The notes under the pieces were generated by a model that was not told the origin of the DNA, searched no databases, and saw only the letters and a list, made by a program, of their open reading frames with translations. This document shows, one piece after another, positions 12,550 to 23,992 of a DNA stretch of 64,000 bases. How positions within the stretch are numbered: the first letter of the stretch is position 1; each line of letters opens with the position of its first letter. The DNA is taken from contig NW_006767434.1 in NCBI RefSeq assembly GCF_000264995.1, forward strand, positions 2,477,323 to 2,541,322, read 5' to 3'. The translations under genes and the position numbers were made by a program. This DNA is from Punctularia strigosozonata HHB-11173 SS5 (lineage: Eukaryota > Basidiomycota > Agaricomycetes > Corticiales > Punctulariaceae).

Positions 12550-15500
12550 CTCGGGGCGGTAGAGGAGGGCGTGAGGGGAGACGAGGGTAACACGGCAGAC
12601 GACGGCCAGGAGACGAGAGAGAGGCCATGTGGGAGCGTCCCCGCCGAGGGTTGGACATTGGACAAACATTGCTCAAAGAACGCGTACCGGACGCCCCCAC
12701 AAACTCTCCTCACCCCAGTCACATGACCGCCTGTTACTTCCGCTTTCCTTTCCAGGAAATCGCTTTACTGTCTCCGGCCCCAGCGTACCCGCGTTCGAGT
12801 ATGACCGCGCTTGACGTTTGCCAGAGGTTCATGCGATACGGCCCGCCGGCGACCATTTTCAGCTACGCATTGACGGTGGTCCGCAGTTATGTTCGTTGTC
12901 AGCTACGGCGGGGTCATCCTCTTGTACTGCCTCAAAGCAACTTCCCGAGCTGACTGCCGATCCTCAAAACAAGCGCGCCTGGCCGATGGAGCGACATTTA
13001 TTCCGCAAACCACGCGAATACTACCGATAACGGTGGATGCAAAGCTCAGCACGGCGGGGTGTGCGTCATATCAAGGCATTTGTCCTTCCTATCCCAAGGA
13101 GTCGAGATAGCAGCATGGGACCGCGGGTGCATTGCAGTCAGGGTCACCTTCTGCATACAATGCGGCGGAACCACCATTGCGGCAACATATGTCATAGAGC
13201 CAGAAGCCATGTACGTATCAGCGCCTCCCCTACGGGTTTATGCCACTGAAATTGACACCTACAGTCGGCGGTTCTGCCGCCTGCATGAATTTGAATATAT
13301 TCCCGCAAAGCATAACTGACAAAACCTTGATGGATAACCAGAACCGCGACAAATAACGCGAGCGTACCGCTTTCCCCCTGTCTCATGTTATACTGGCTTA
13401 CTCACAGTACATGATTTCGCCCGTCAGATATTGCTCCGCGTATTCGCAATCGTCATCGGTCACTTTCCTCCAAGCTACCGATACAGCACATGCAGGTATC
13501 GATATGTTGTTGCTTGCTTGAAAACCAAGAGTCACCCGCCCGGAAATGACCCGCAGTCTTCATGCACATGCAACCGTATCCCACCCATCAGGTCGGTGTC
13601 AGCCGAGACTTCCGAACAATAATCGTATGGGATAAGTCTGGACGTACCACTATCTGTGTCGAAAGGAACCACCCGCATGTTGCATTGAAAGTTAATCTTC
13701 CTCTCCGAAAGCGTCACGTCCCCCCTTGCGGCAGCCATTGCACGATGCCGCGCGGCCATCGACAGCACTGATACCATGCGCGATGTAATCCCTTTTCCGA
13801 TCCCGCAGTGTGGAGTTACATCTAAATGGTTTGGTCACCGCTATCCCCGAGGCTTCGGGACATGAACACGCGAAATTGGTGGCCAAGACAGCATGAAGCC
13901 ATCCGTACACGCCGACGCGTCGTGTCAATACAGACGTGCTAATGCGGAGACTAATCCCCATTTCCCTTACACCGTCCAAATATACACAGTAAGTTCAGCG
14001 TCATCTGGCGCATGTGTCTGATGGTCCTATGAGAGCCTTCCTTTGGTCCTGTTCAGAAATCAGTCACGATGCGACTTCCCTGTGTGTCCTAATCTGGCTG
14101 AAATAACTTACTGTCTGTGTCCAGGCTGGATGCCCGTCTTACGGGTCGAATCATGGGACAACGGTTCTCTGTCTTGTCTATGTTGCAGATCCGTACGGTA
14201 CGATGCATGCGTTCGAAGACGATGGCTGCAAGAGCGAGCCTGCAACAAGAAAAGTGATGAGTAAATCGCTCGTTGCTGCGCAGCGCGAGGCGTGGTTGAG
14301 GCCATGACCGGGATTCGTGTGTGACTGCAAGTAGCCGCCGTATCAGAAGCATGACTTGTGCGTAAGCTATCGTTCCAAGGGAGTTTCATCTCAATGGCTT
14401 GCAGCGTTCCAGAAGAGGTGAAAATTGCCGGCGGACGCCCCACCGTGCGCGAGCGGTACCCTCACTGTCTCCTATCCCAGAAGTCTTGCAGGCATAACAT
14501 CTCATAGGTCCGCAAGCGCGGCGTGACGCTATTGAGTACCATGTAAGTTAGTGAGCTCTCATGACGGTAGCCTATGCTTTTGATGGGGCTTCGAAGTCAT
14601 GTACATTCCATGCATACCATTGTAATGCGGATCGTTGTGGGTCGAAATAACTCGTGTTCGATCGTCCGTGTCTCAGACGGCCACTGACATGTTTTGCTGT
14701 AAGGCGAATGTGAAGGAGGCCACACATCCACCCAAACTTCACTGTGCTCTATATTCAACAATTGTCGGTACCGCGATAATTCGCGGTTTACACCGCAGAA
14801 AGGACCGGATTGCTTCGACGGATGCGCAGCACGGTGCCAGTGGTGCTATCACGATACTCAGCAGTGCTGATATTTAGCTCCGGCGTTTATATCCTCGGCT
14901 CAACGAACAGTCGATGTGTCCACAGCCTCGACCGTTTCTACTGGGACGTGATGCATCAAGTTGTATACTTTCAGCGCATGAACGCATGGAAGTAGACCTC
15001 AGCTGTGTGCATCTAATGGTGAAGTCGTATCACTCATATGGATGGGATGATGATCCAGGTCATAGCGACACGGCGCCTCTAAATTATTACGAAGTCCGAT
15101 AGCGGAACAACCGGTTGTCATGCAATGCTTCGAATCTATGTTTTACCTAACTTGAGAATGACACGACAAGTTCACCGTGTATACTCGGCATCCGTTTCAT
15201 CTTGACATGCCAAATGATACATGTAGTCTCTCGGGAGACGGTCACTGTGATAGCTGCTACCCTACCTTTCCCAGAGTTCTGGAATTCCCGTGCTATGCGT
15301 TGAACGTTAACATGATACCTATCTTAACGACTCGGGATGCACGATTTAGGATGGGATTATGCCTTATCCTTGTACTTCGTGTTGCAACTGAAAGATGCGC
15401 GGTTTCATCAAGCGGTGTAGTGGCAGCGTACTAGGAGATCAGGTTTCCAATCAATCGACGTCCAAATGGCGGTAGTTGGGGTTTTCCTTTCTCCATAACG

Positions 15501-16204
15501 AGTCAAGACGCGTATACATTTGTACGCACGTCGCACCTAAACACTAGTCCGGTTACTACTAAACTGCGTCGTGAGAATGCGGTACGCGTGACGAAGTAAC
15601 GACGGTCACACAAGGCAGCTTTTTGCGCTTAACTTTCATTATGCTACTTCCGTATCTACCACTTAAGGTGGTCACCTATATCCTACAACGACGGGCAAGG
15701 ATAGAATCAAAGACTGCTTCGTGACCATGTGACGAAACTCAAGAGCAATTCAACCAGCATAGCCAGTTACTACTTACTTGACCACGGAGCGGCTCGGTGG
15801 GGTTCGATAGCGTCGCCTTCACGTACATGCGCTGGCAGCGGATCTATCTCCGGGATCTGGAGAATAACGGAAGTCTGGCTGGTATACATACGTACCGGAC
15901 CTGGAGCTGCGCTTCTCCCGGAGACTGCGTAACTGGCATGCTTCCGAGTCGCTGCTGTTCCAGGTTCCACGCATCTCGGGACCAATGCCAGCACAGCCAT
16001 CCTCAACGACTTTGTGCGCGCGCCCTCATGAACTTGAACCTCTGTGATGGCAGCAGGGGCTGTCGGGCTTCTGTGACGCAAGAGAGCTTCAGCACGACCG
16101 TGGCCGTCCTGCCCGTACCTCCGTGTCTCAGCTCATACAGGACGAGGTTAAAAGGAGCGGTATGCACACATCTTCTCGGTCATCAGAGCTGGGTACTTAA
16201 CAAG
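12550..16204. other. 3.6-kb stretch without a supportable gene
   Basis: Only short open frames occur here. None joins its neighbours through plausible introns and none shows a family motif I recognise. Composition is more AT-rich and random-looking than in the coding parts. A decayed repeat or an upstream regulatory region is possible. I see no tRNA-like clover-leaf or terminal repeats. Confidence 0.4.
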
Positions 16205-17437
16205 ATGCAAGCCGCCTTTATATACGAGGATCCAGAGGGAGAGGAAGCGCGGCAAAAGCGACCGAGGATCATCACTTCCTGTGATGCATGGTATGTTTTC
16301 CGGGATAGACAGTACATGAGATTAACCAATTCTAGTCGCCGACGGAAACACAGATGCGAACGTACTCTATCCAGCGTCAAATGTGATGCGTGTATCACTG
16401 CGAAAATATCTTGCAGCACCAACGATCGTCAGCGATATTTCGTCGAGAGGCGTCGGGTATTAGAACAAACGCGAGACGTATCCGCGATACCTCCCGCAAC
16501 CCCGACAAGCATCCCGCCCCGTTCTCAACCGTCGCAAACGAAGTGCGTCTATTTAGTACAGATGAGAGAGTGCTCTAATTCATTCATGTCTATCAGCCTT
16601 AACACGTACGACACGTCAGGCTCGCATGTCCTCCTATTCGAGCCTCAAAGACCCGGAGAACATTTCTTGAGGCCACATGCAGCCATAATGCCCACATATA
16701 TCCAAGTCTTCTTCCAACATATGGCCACCGACTATCCCTATCTTAGCTTTGAGGATGTGATGCGAGCGCATTCTCTTCAGAGATTATCGCCCCTTCTAGC
16801 CAACTGCATAGCGGCGCTAGCGGTACCGTAAGCTTCTGACTGTGCTCTCCGCATATAGGATCCCCCACTTAAATCGAAACTCCCAGATTCAGTAACCTTC
16901 CTGCGGATTTGTACAGCATCGCTGAAGGTTATGGTCATCATGCCAAGGTTGTAATTGTGACATACCGTTGTATCTGAAGGTTGACCCAATGCACAGGTAC
17001 TCCTGGACCTGATCCTGCGTGGGATGGACTCCTCGATTGACATTGTCGAAGCGTTGATCATGATAGCTTGGTTTGAGTATCGCAGTGGCAGGCATGATGG
17101 TAGACAAGATATATAGAATTGTTGTGATATGCTCATACTGTTCCACACCTCACAGGCCTTTCATTATATTATCAGGCAAGTGTTCATCACCGCTCTGATA
17201 TGTGGCGACTAACGGACGTCCTCAGCTTGCGATAGAGATGGCTGTCCAGCTTGGTTTATGCGACGAACCGCAGTATGCTGGTTCTCCTCCCCAGACGAAT
17301 CCTGCGTACCTTGTATGGGCTGCTATCTTGAGCCTGAATCATGCGATGTCGCAAAGTAAGTAGTCAGCCTTTCGCTACTGCAGGTCTTGACATGGATGAT
17401 ATTCGCTTCAGTACGGGTCGTCAATCCATATACGTAG
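16205..17437 (+). CDS. Truncated Zn(2)-Cys(6) fungal transcription factor (possible pseudogene)
   Basis: The first splice (intron 16291-16335) builds a complete Zn2Cys6 cluster, SCDACRRRKHRCERT followed by KCDACITAKISC, with spacing C-x2-C-x6-C-x8-C-x2-C-x6-C. Downstream is the start of the fungal transcription-factor middle-homology region: MPTYIQVFFQHMATDYPYL, RLSPLLANCIAALAV, VEALIMIAWFEYRSG and LAIEMAVQLGLCDE. Exons as read: 16205-16290, 16336-16827, 16887-16947, 16997-17099, 17156-17175, 17226-17355, 17412-17437, about 305 residues. Family members are usually around twice as long. After AMSQ the expected TGR motif is present (STGRQSIYV) but in another frame, so the protein stops almost at once. 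The intron at 17176-17225 seems to have a GC donor. Either a frameshifted remnant or a short regulator. Its neighbour is a decayed retroelement. Confidence 0.55.
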
Positions 17438-17885
17438 TAAAAGCGCGTTCCTAAGGATGGCAACGGCATACAATGCGCATACACGCATCAGCAGGGGGGG
17501 CACTTTACTTACGTGAACGGAAAAGGGTTTGAATCGTCGGGGACGAGCTAGTTATATATGTAGTAGAGGGCAGTTTTGCAAATACACAGTGGGCTACGCA
17601 GGTTCGTGGACCTCAAACCCTTTTCTGTCATCTGCGAACGATTGGGGCACGAAGTGCAAGACCTAATCTTACATCGCAGGAGCGCAACCCAACCCATTTG
17701 GCGCAACAAGCCGCAAGCGCCGTGCCGGATATCGAACGAAGATAGTCAAAGCCTGTCGGTGAGCTAACTGGCCGCGTACCCGGAACTATCCAAATCAAGA
17801 ACGAGGCGATGAGGCGCCAACATGCAATGTGGCCATGCCATTCAGCTTCAGAATTAGGGGTGCATGATTACTATGAGCCCGTTCC

Positions 17886-18690
17886 ATCGGATCTTCCAGA
17901 TATTTAGACGAAAAGAGGTGAATTTTCCGACGATCCGCACATCATGGGTTTCGCGCCTCGTTTCAACCACTCAGCCCATCCCGATTCATCCTCCAATAGC
18001 TTCTTATCGACGAGCGCATAGGCTACTCTGGCACAATCAGAGTACTGGGGTTTCCTACATGATTCTTTTGTCAATACGGAGGAGAGTTGCATAATCGTCT
18101 ACTCACCAGGTGCAAACCAGCTATACGCCTTTCTGCGTCCGTGTATCCAACGGAAAACATCCACCAGACCTAATGACGGGATAAACCGTTCATTGAAGCA
18201 GACGCGAGGCGAGTGCCAGTCTATCGACGCCAAGGATATGTTGAAATCGTCGACGAGAACGAGCATCATGCCTCGGTCCTGCATGTGCTGGCATTCCTGT
18301 TGTATGAGTTAGTTGATTTCACGTACGAGTCGGGTCTTCGGCGACGGTTTATCTAATTTTTTCGCTGAGCTCCGTGGGGTTACGCACGTAGCTCGTCATA
18401 CTAACCTGGGGGATTGGTACTAAGGTCTTTCCACAGAGCGTCGCTGCCGTTGAGCGCGTACACATTGACAAGCGCGTGGCCACTACGCATTTCCAGGATG
18501 ATTACCTCCCATCCCGGATCCCGGTCATCTTCCCGAGTCGGACAGAAGCTTTCCCTTCACATACATGGCAACCCAAAGCGCCGGTGCCCTCGCCTGTTCC
18601 TGATCAAGGAGTGGTACATCTTGTATGATTCACGGGGGTGGAGATCAGAGCTGGGCGATCCTCCAGGAGGATGAGCTGCAGCTTCCAGCG
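17886..18690 (-). mobile_element. Decayed LINE-type endonuclease (EEP domain) fragment
   Basis: On the minus strand, pieces in different frames line up in the order of an endonuclease/exonuclease/phosphatase domain of fungal non-LTR retrotransposons. They are LILLEDRPALIST (QEP-like block), EVIILEMRSGHALVNVYAL, VLVDDFNISLASIDWHSPR (the GDFN block, here DDFN), HGRRKAYSWFAPG, and SDCARVAYALVDKKLL (the SRIDYIL-type block). The order is right, but stops and frame changes lie between the blocks, and no reverse transcriptase follows. I read this as the dead remnant of one element. An old domesticated copy is less likely because the frame is broken. Confidence 0.5.
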
Positions 18691-19340
18691 CCCTGATCCT
18701 TTCCGTATATGTATGGGCGTCCTGATCCGGTCCGTATATGTATGTCGTACTCTGACCTCCTAGAGACCAATGAAGTCGGGAAAGCTGTGATGCTCAATCA
18801 GTGCTCAGAGAGGGTTCGGGGCCGCCGTGCACTGCTCTGGTGTACTCCGTGAGCTGGCGGTTGATGTGGATGAAGGACGGAATTTCAACATTCCAAGAAT
18901 TATATGCGCAATAGAGTCATCGGGCGACGGGATGAGACTAGACGGTACGGCAAGAGTGGATGGATCGAGATTCACGTTTCGTCCATTGGGAAGACGTCGT
19001 ATTTGCCAGGACTGCAACGGCGTTTGGGCATCTTCAATGCTTGAGTATTGGATTTAGGGTGTCGAATATTTTGTGTTTCGCTCGCCTTTGTAGTTTATAC
19101 AGGAAGGAATGGCATAAATACAGATCCACATACAACGAAGATAATGAAAGCAATAACCATATATGCCTGCTTACATCCCGTCACGGCTCTGAAATGACGT
19201 CAAATCCGATGAACGAGACTTCACCGAGGAATAAGCTCGAGGGGTGCCTGATGCAAGTACGCGTTGCATGTAGTTGATGTTGTTTGCATGCACCACAGTT
19301 AGCCAAATGAATAACTACTACTAGACATCCACGCATGTGA
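18691..19340. other. Intergenic region without clear features
   Basis: About 650 bp between the retroelement remnant and the 3' end of the CNNM-type gene. No coding or RNA signal is visible. A short imperfect direct repeat of 'cctgatccdttccgtatatgtatg' type occurs near 18693-18744. Confidence 0.35.
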
Positions 19341-21710
19341 CTACGACGGGCCATGCTTTTCTCCCTTGCTTTCATCCACGAGGGCCTCCGTTTTCACCAT
19401 TTCTGTAGGTTCCTGAGCAGTCGTTTCACTGGCATTTCCGTCTATGGGAACGCTTTTGAAAAGCCTCCCTTTCCCGACGATTTTGGGCGAGCCACCAGCA
19501 TTTGTCCTTGTGACGGACGGCTGCCTGTATTTCGCCCGCTCGTGCAATACCGCTCCCAGCGGCGCCGCGGTTGCGGGAGTTACAACGGTGGGGATTGCAG
19601 GAGACTGGGATCCCGGCTCCGTCGTGTCATTTCCTGCCGGGCCTCCTTCGGAGACGTCCATAGGCATCGGCGACGCTGAACGACCAGCAGGCGTGAAGCT
19701 GCCCCCGACTTGGGGACTGCCTGGCGCCGTAGTTGAAACATCAGCGGGTGCGGGTGCAGCTTCCTCGGAAGAAGGTAGACTCCTCGCTTTCTTCGGCGCA
19801 GAAGGCGTAAGCTTGATTGACCTGGGTATTCTGAATGATGGCCGGCGAGAGGCAGGAGGGGATGACAGGTTGGTTTTGGCGCCGGGTTCAGAGTTCGGCG
19901 TACTCTCCGGAGCTTTGGATGGCTTCTTTTCGGGACGGGCGAAGTGGTAATCCGGCTTGACACCTTCCTGGTCGAATTCATCGTAGATCTCTTCACCAAT
20001 GAGTTCTGTGCAGCGACATGAGCGTCATCATACTGCGGTTCGATAAACGCTACAAACCTTCGAGCACATCTTCCAATGTAATGATGCCGAGTGGCATCAC
20101 ACCGGGCTCTATGCTTTGCGTTATCTCGTTTCGGCCAGATCTGGGTAGGACGGCGTCCGCAGGCATGTTCTGCTCTAAGCCACTGCCAAAAACAGACAGC
20201 TGATGCGGCTGGCCGTTTTCCTTTGATTTCTTGCCATCTTTCGTGTCGTCTTCATCATCGGTGGTGTCACTATCGCTCGAGTCCGTCATGCCAACCTTGT
20301 CCTTCAATCGCTGTGAAAAACCTTTCTTGACCTCTTGCTTAACACTAGCAGCCACCGCCTTGCTGAATCGCGTGACAACAGCTATGTGACTCCGGCCTTC
20401 TTGGAACTTGTCAAGGATCCCGAGAAGAAGTTCATTCTGAGGCACGAAAACAACGCGGTTGAGCGGCATTTCACGGAGGGGCTTCGCATCCTTCGGATCG
20501 AGCAAAACACACTGACGATAGCAACATAAAGACTGTCAATGACTGTAGAGAAGGTTGCTACGCAAAACCTACGTTTTTGACCAACAATATCCCGATCACT
20601 TTCTTGACCTTTTCCTTCCTGACTTCGACGTCATTCGTGAACATCGGGACCTCGACCCAGTCATATACAGGTATACGACTGTGTCCAGTGCTGACTACGT
20701 TGTGGAGCGTATCATGATCGAGTTTCGCGGACAAGGGCAGCATGAAAACGCTGTCGATCGGTGTCATCGCCTACATGAATTGTCAGGACCGGATAAGAAC
20801 GCTACCATGGGAAGGTCCTACATCTTTCGCCGTTTTCTCTTCGAGATCAAGGGCAGCACCTATGATGGTGACGGTGTCACGTTTGAGATCACCACCGTGA
20901 GCTTCGGTTGCCGCGTGCATATTGACGAGTTCCTTGAGTTCGGACCGGCGATACATGATTCCATGGTGTGAGCCGAGGACGAACTCGAGAAGTTTGGCCA
21001 CTGGCCAAGCGACAATGCCCTGTGAAGTGAGTCAAGAGCGATGGCTACCCGACGTGATGTGCTGCATACAAGAGTCCAAATGAGCACGCGTGTGAACGGC
21101 GCCATGATCGCGCCGACCGCCAAACCATACCGAGTGCATACAGACTGCGGGATGATTTCCGAAAAGCTGCAGAGAACAATTGATCATCGGAATCGGGAAG
21201 AAAGGGAGGGATTCTCACATGACGATCAAAACCGTACTGACTACGACACTCTGTACCCCACCCCCCAAGACGGGGTCAGAAATGACGGGGAGGGTTTCAT
21301 TCACGACCATGTTGGCGAGTAGTAGCGTGACCAACAGGAGATGCCCGTTTTTTCGTATGGGTTGAATTTTCCTAGCGTAAGCTTGCTGCTTTCTAGTGGA
21401 CAGTGAGACGACGAGCAACATGAACAACAAGAGCAACATACGGCGTTCCACTGACACTCAGGACGTTGAGTTGCGTCTCGTCCAAGCTCATATAGCCCAG
21501 GGTCAGCCCGGCAAACAAGCCGGACAGAAGGACGAGGACGGGTATGAGGACGATAAAGACAATCCTCTGAGCTCCGTGTATTTCACGCTTGGCGAAATGG
21601 TGGTTGTGCGTTCGTGCATCGTTGAAGTAGCCTCGAACCAAGCGCAGGAGCGCGGGTACAACAGATACTATTGAAGCATGATTGCGAGAGCCGAGATGTA
21701 TAGGGGCCAT
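19341..21710 (-). CDS. MAM3: CNNM/Mam3-type membrane protein (DUF21 + CBS pair)
   Basis: Seven exons (21710-21442, 21392-21219, 21166-21070, 21019-20822, 20770-20573, 20511-20058, 20005-19341) encode about 684 residues. The N-terminal 240 residues form a DUF21/CNNM transmembrane domain: FIVLIPVLVLLSGLFAGL, GYMSLDETQLNVL, LLANMVVNETLPVISD, FSEIIPQSVCTRYGL and LIWTLGIVAWPVAKLLE. It is followed by GIMYRRSELKELVNMH and a Bateman (CBS) pair starting at MTPIDSVFMLP and ending at LGIITLEDVLEGL, then ELIGEEIYDEFDQEG as in yeast Mam3 and animal CNNMs. The long acidic/Ser insert between the CBS halves and the Pro/Ser tail are probably disordered. Homologues act in vacuolar or plasma-membrane Mg/Mn handling. 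Every splice is phase-consistent. Confidence 0.88.
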
Positions 21711-22541
21711 TAAAGGCGTGGGGGTGAATGGAGAGGGGGACGTTTGCTGGTGTCAGATTCAGAAGCTCAGAGCAATCAATGCCGAGCCTGTGTGGCGGGC
21801 GGACGCCCCTATGCCCCAACGGGACTTGCTGCTTACATACTCCGACATCGACCGCGTCACGGCGCGTCATCGTGTCTACGTAGCTGCTGTATCTAATCTT
21901 CTCCCTCTCTGATGCGAGCTATAGATGGACGACGTCAAACCTCACGTACGGCTGTGGGTCAGATACGACTCGGAGTTAACTTCTGACAACCGCGCATAAT
22001 AGCTCACAGCAAGAAAACCTCTCCATGTACTATTTCTTCACCCCCAGAATCAGCCTGATACATCCAGTGCACCTGATTGGCAGTCTTGCGTATATGTCGA
22101 TCATCCGGCTGCTTACAGTCAAGGCAATAATGCAATCGGCGCACGCAAGGTTTGAGATTCGCACTTCGGAAGTTCCGCAAGATATATGGATGGAAGCCGT
22201 TAGAATACAGCATCAACAGTATAGATACAGTCTACGTACAGTCACTGGACATAGCGAGCAGTGGAAGCAGTCTCGAGCGCCGTTCGCGCTCTCATAATCT
22301 TCATATCCCACGAGGAGCCGAACATTCGATGAGCATATATGCGAAACAATGGACCAATAAGGAATTTCCGCAGAATTTGCCCCTTCCTTTTCCGTGCTGT
22401 GTGCTTCGAGTATGAAAACGGCGCGCGTACTTACCGAGTCAAGCTAGCTATTTCCGTCGCAGCACAACGCTATCCATCTACCGACGACTGGATTCTGCTT
22501 AACTTCAGGATCTCTCGTCAGGGTTTAATGCACAACTTACA
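21711..22541. other. Intergenic region between CNNM-type and velvet genes
   Basis: About 830 bp containing the promoter of the minus-strand CNNM-type gene and the 3' end of the minus-strand velvet gene. No further gene was recognised. Confidence 0.35.
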
Positions 22542-23992
22542 CTAGTCATCAGCTGAAGCGCGCACTCGCGGACGGGAACCGTTGGTTTGACGTGCAATTG
22601 CCTGAGCACGGGGAGCGGGTCAGCTGGCCATTCGAAGCACGATACGGTGCCATACTTGCCTCAGTGAGAGGCGTTGACCTGACCAGCCCCGGGAAAGTTT
22701 TCGTATCCCAGACTTTCACGGGCCTCTGCGAGTAGCATTCGGCGAGTACGGGGATCGTCGAGTGCTGCTCTCCGGGGCCGAGGCGTTGTGCCGAGGATCG
22801 AATGTCGAACATCTTGTAACGTAAGACATATTCGCCCGTCTGCTTGATGGATAAATCCTAATGGGTTGATGACAGTATTTAGCATGACGTCTTTCGCCAG
22901 ATGCGAGGGCCGTCTTGTTCACCGAGAACGGAAAAACAACCATGTTCGTACCGCCATAGTACACAATCGTCGCCTCGACCGCTCGCGCACCCTGATCGTG
23001 TTATATCAGCAGTTGACCGTATGTGGAGCGCACTCACCACCATCTCGGACGTCATCACGCTAGACTCTGGGATCCAGCTCCAATCTCCGCTGCGAACAGT
23101 CCCTGGAGTGGCTTGCGGAGGTGCCTCGGTATGTCCTCTTTGATCTAACACCATGGCGTCGGCGGCGACGGATGGGATGCGATTCTCGAGGGTGACGCCT
23201 TGCATCGGGTCTAAGGCACTACCTCCGTATGCGGTCCCAGCAAAACCAGCCGCGCTCATCTGAAAAGGCATCGCCCCACCTGTCGAGACTGAACTTTGTT
23301 GCCACTCCGACATGCCAGAAGTCGTGCTCGTCGCACTTGACGAGGCTGCCCATGATGGTCCGATGGTCACGTACTGTTGTTCGTGGAACATGTACTGCGG
23401 CGAGCCAATGGTCGATGTCCCCGGAGTAGGCCCCATCGGTGTAGACCCGGTTTTCTGGTCGCTTTTCTTGCCGTCTTTGGGACTCAGGACGGGGAAAAGA
23501 TCGGCGAAGCACATCAGGCCCGATGTACGGACTTGCCTGGCAACAAAAGGTTGCCCAGATGAGGTGGCCATTGCAGGTCGAGGGGATCATCTGCGGCATA
23601 CCTATAATCCTCGATTTCTTGCTCGCTACTATACGGCGTATCACTATTCCATACCTCAAAAAGGCGAAGCTGTACTACGGGAGGCTAGCAGCCGAATGCC
23701 TCGTCAACGCCAAGTACTTTGTAGGGTGTCAGTGCCCTCACTGGATCGATCGGGCGACGGTCCTTGACACCAAATCTTCGTTCATAAGCATCGTTCTGGT
23801 CGGTGGCGCCGAAAATGACGAGAAAACGTACTTTCTGCCTCGGTCAGCTCCCTGTATCTCCGTCAACGATGCTCTGATAGTCCTTCCGGCGAACTGGCCA
23901 GAACTGAAATAACCGGTATAACTGATGCCAGACATCCCAAAGGGCAGAGGATGGGAGGATCCACGGTGAGCTACATGATCCCACTGGGTCAT
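22542..23992 (-). CDS. Velvet-domain transcription factor
   Basis: No single frame shows this gene; it appears once seven exons are joined: 23992-23832, 23775-23742, 23684-23602, 23536-23038, 22991-22923, 22857-22660, 22601-22542 (about 367 residues). The first three splices make IQGADRGRKFGVKDRRPIDP, then PPPVVQLRLFEVWNSD, then TSGLMCFADLFPV, the N-terminal half of a velvet domain. The second half reads GARAVEATIVYYGG, DLSIKQTGEYVLRYKMFDIR and VLAECYSQRPVKVWDTKTFP, ending in STPLTEAIARQ. Some 150 Ser/Gly/Gln-rich residues split the two halves. Velvet proteins are NF-kB-like DNA-binding regulators of development and secondary metabolism, mostly acting as dimers in the nucleus. The last intron (22659-22602) uses a GC donor with a CTGAC branch site. 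The start is the least certain part and an upstream exon may exist. Which velvet subfamily is not clear. Confidence 0.8.

Noticed and set aside
15360-15470. A tRNA-like stretch
   Set aside because: No consistent cloverleaf or TTCRANNC T-arm in the right spacing.
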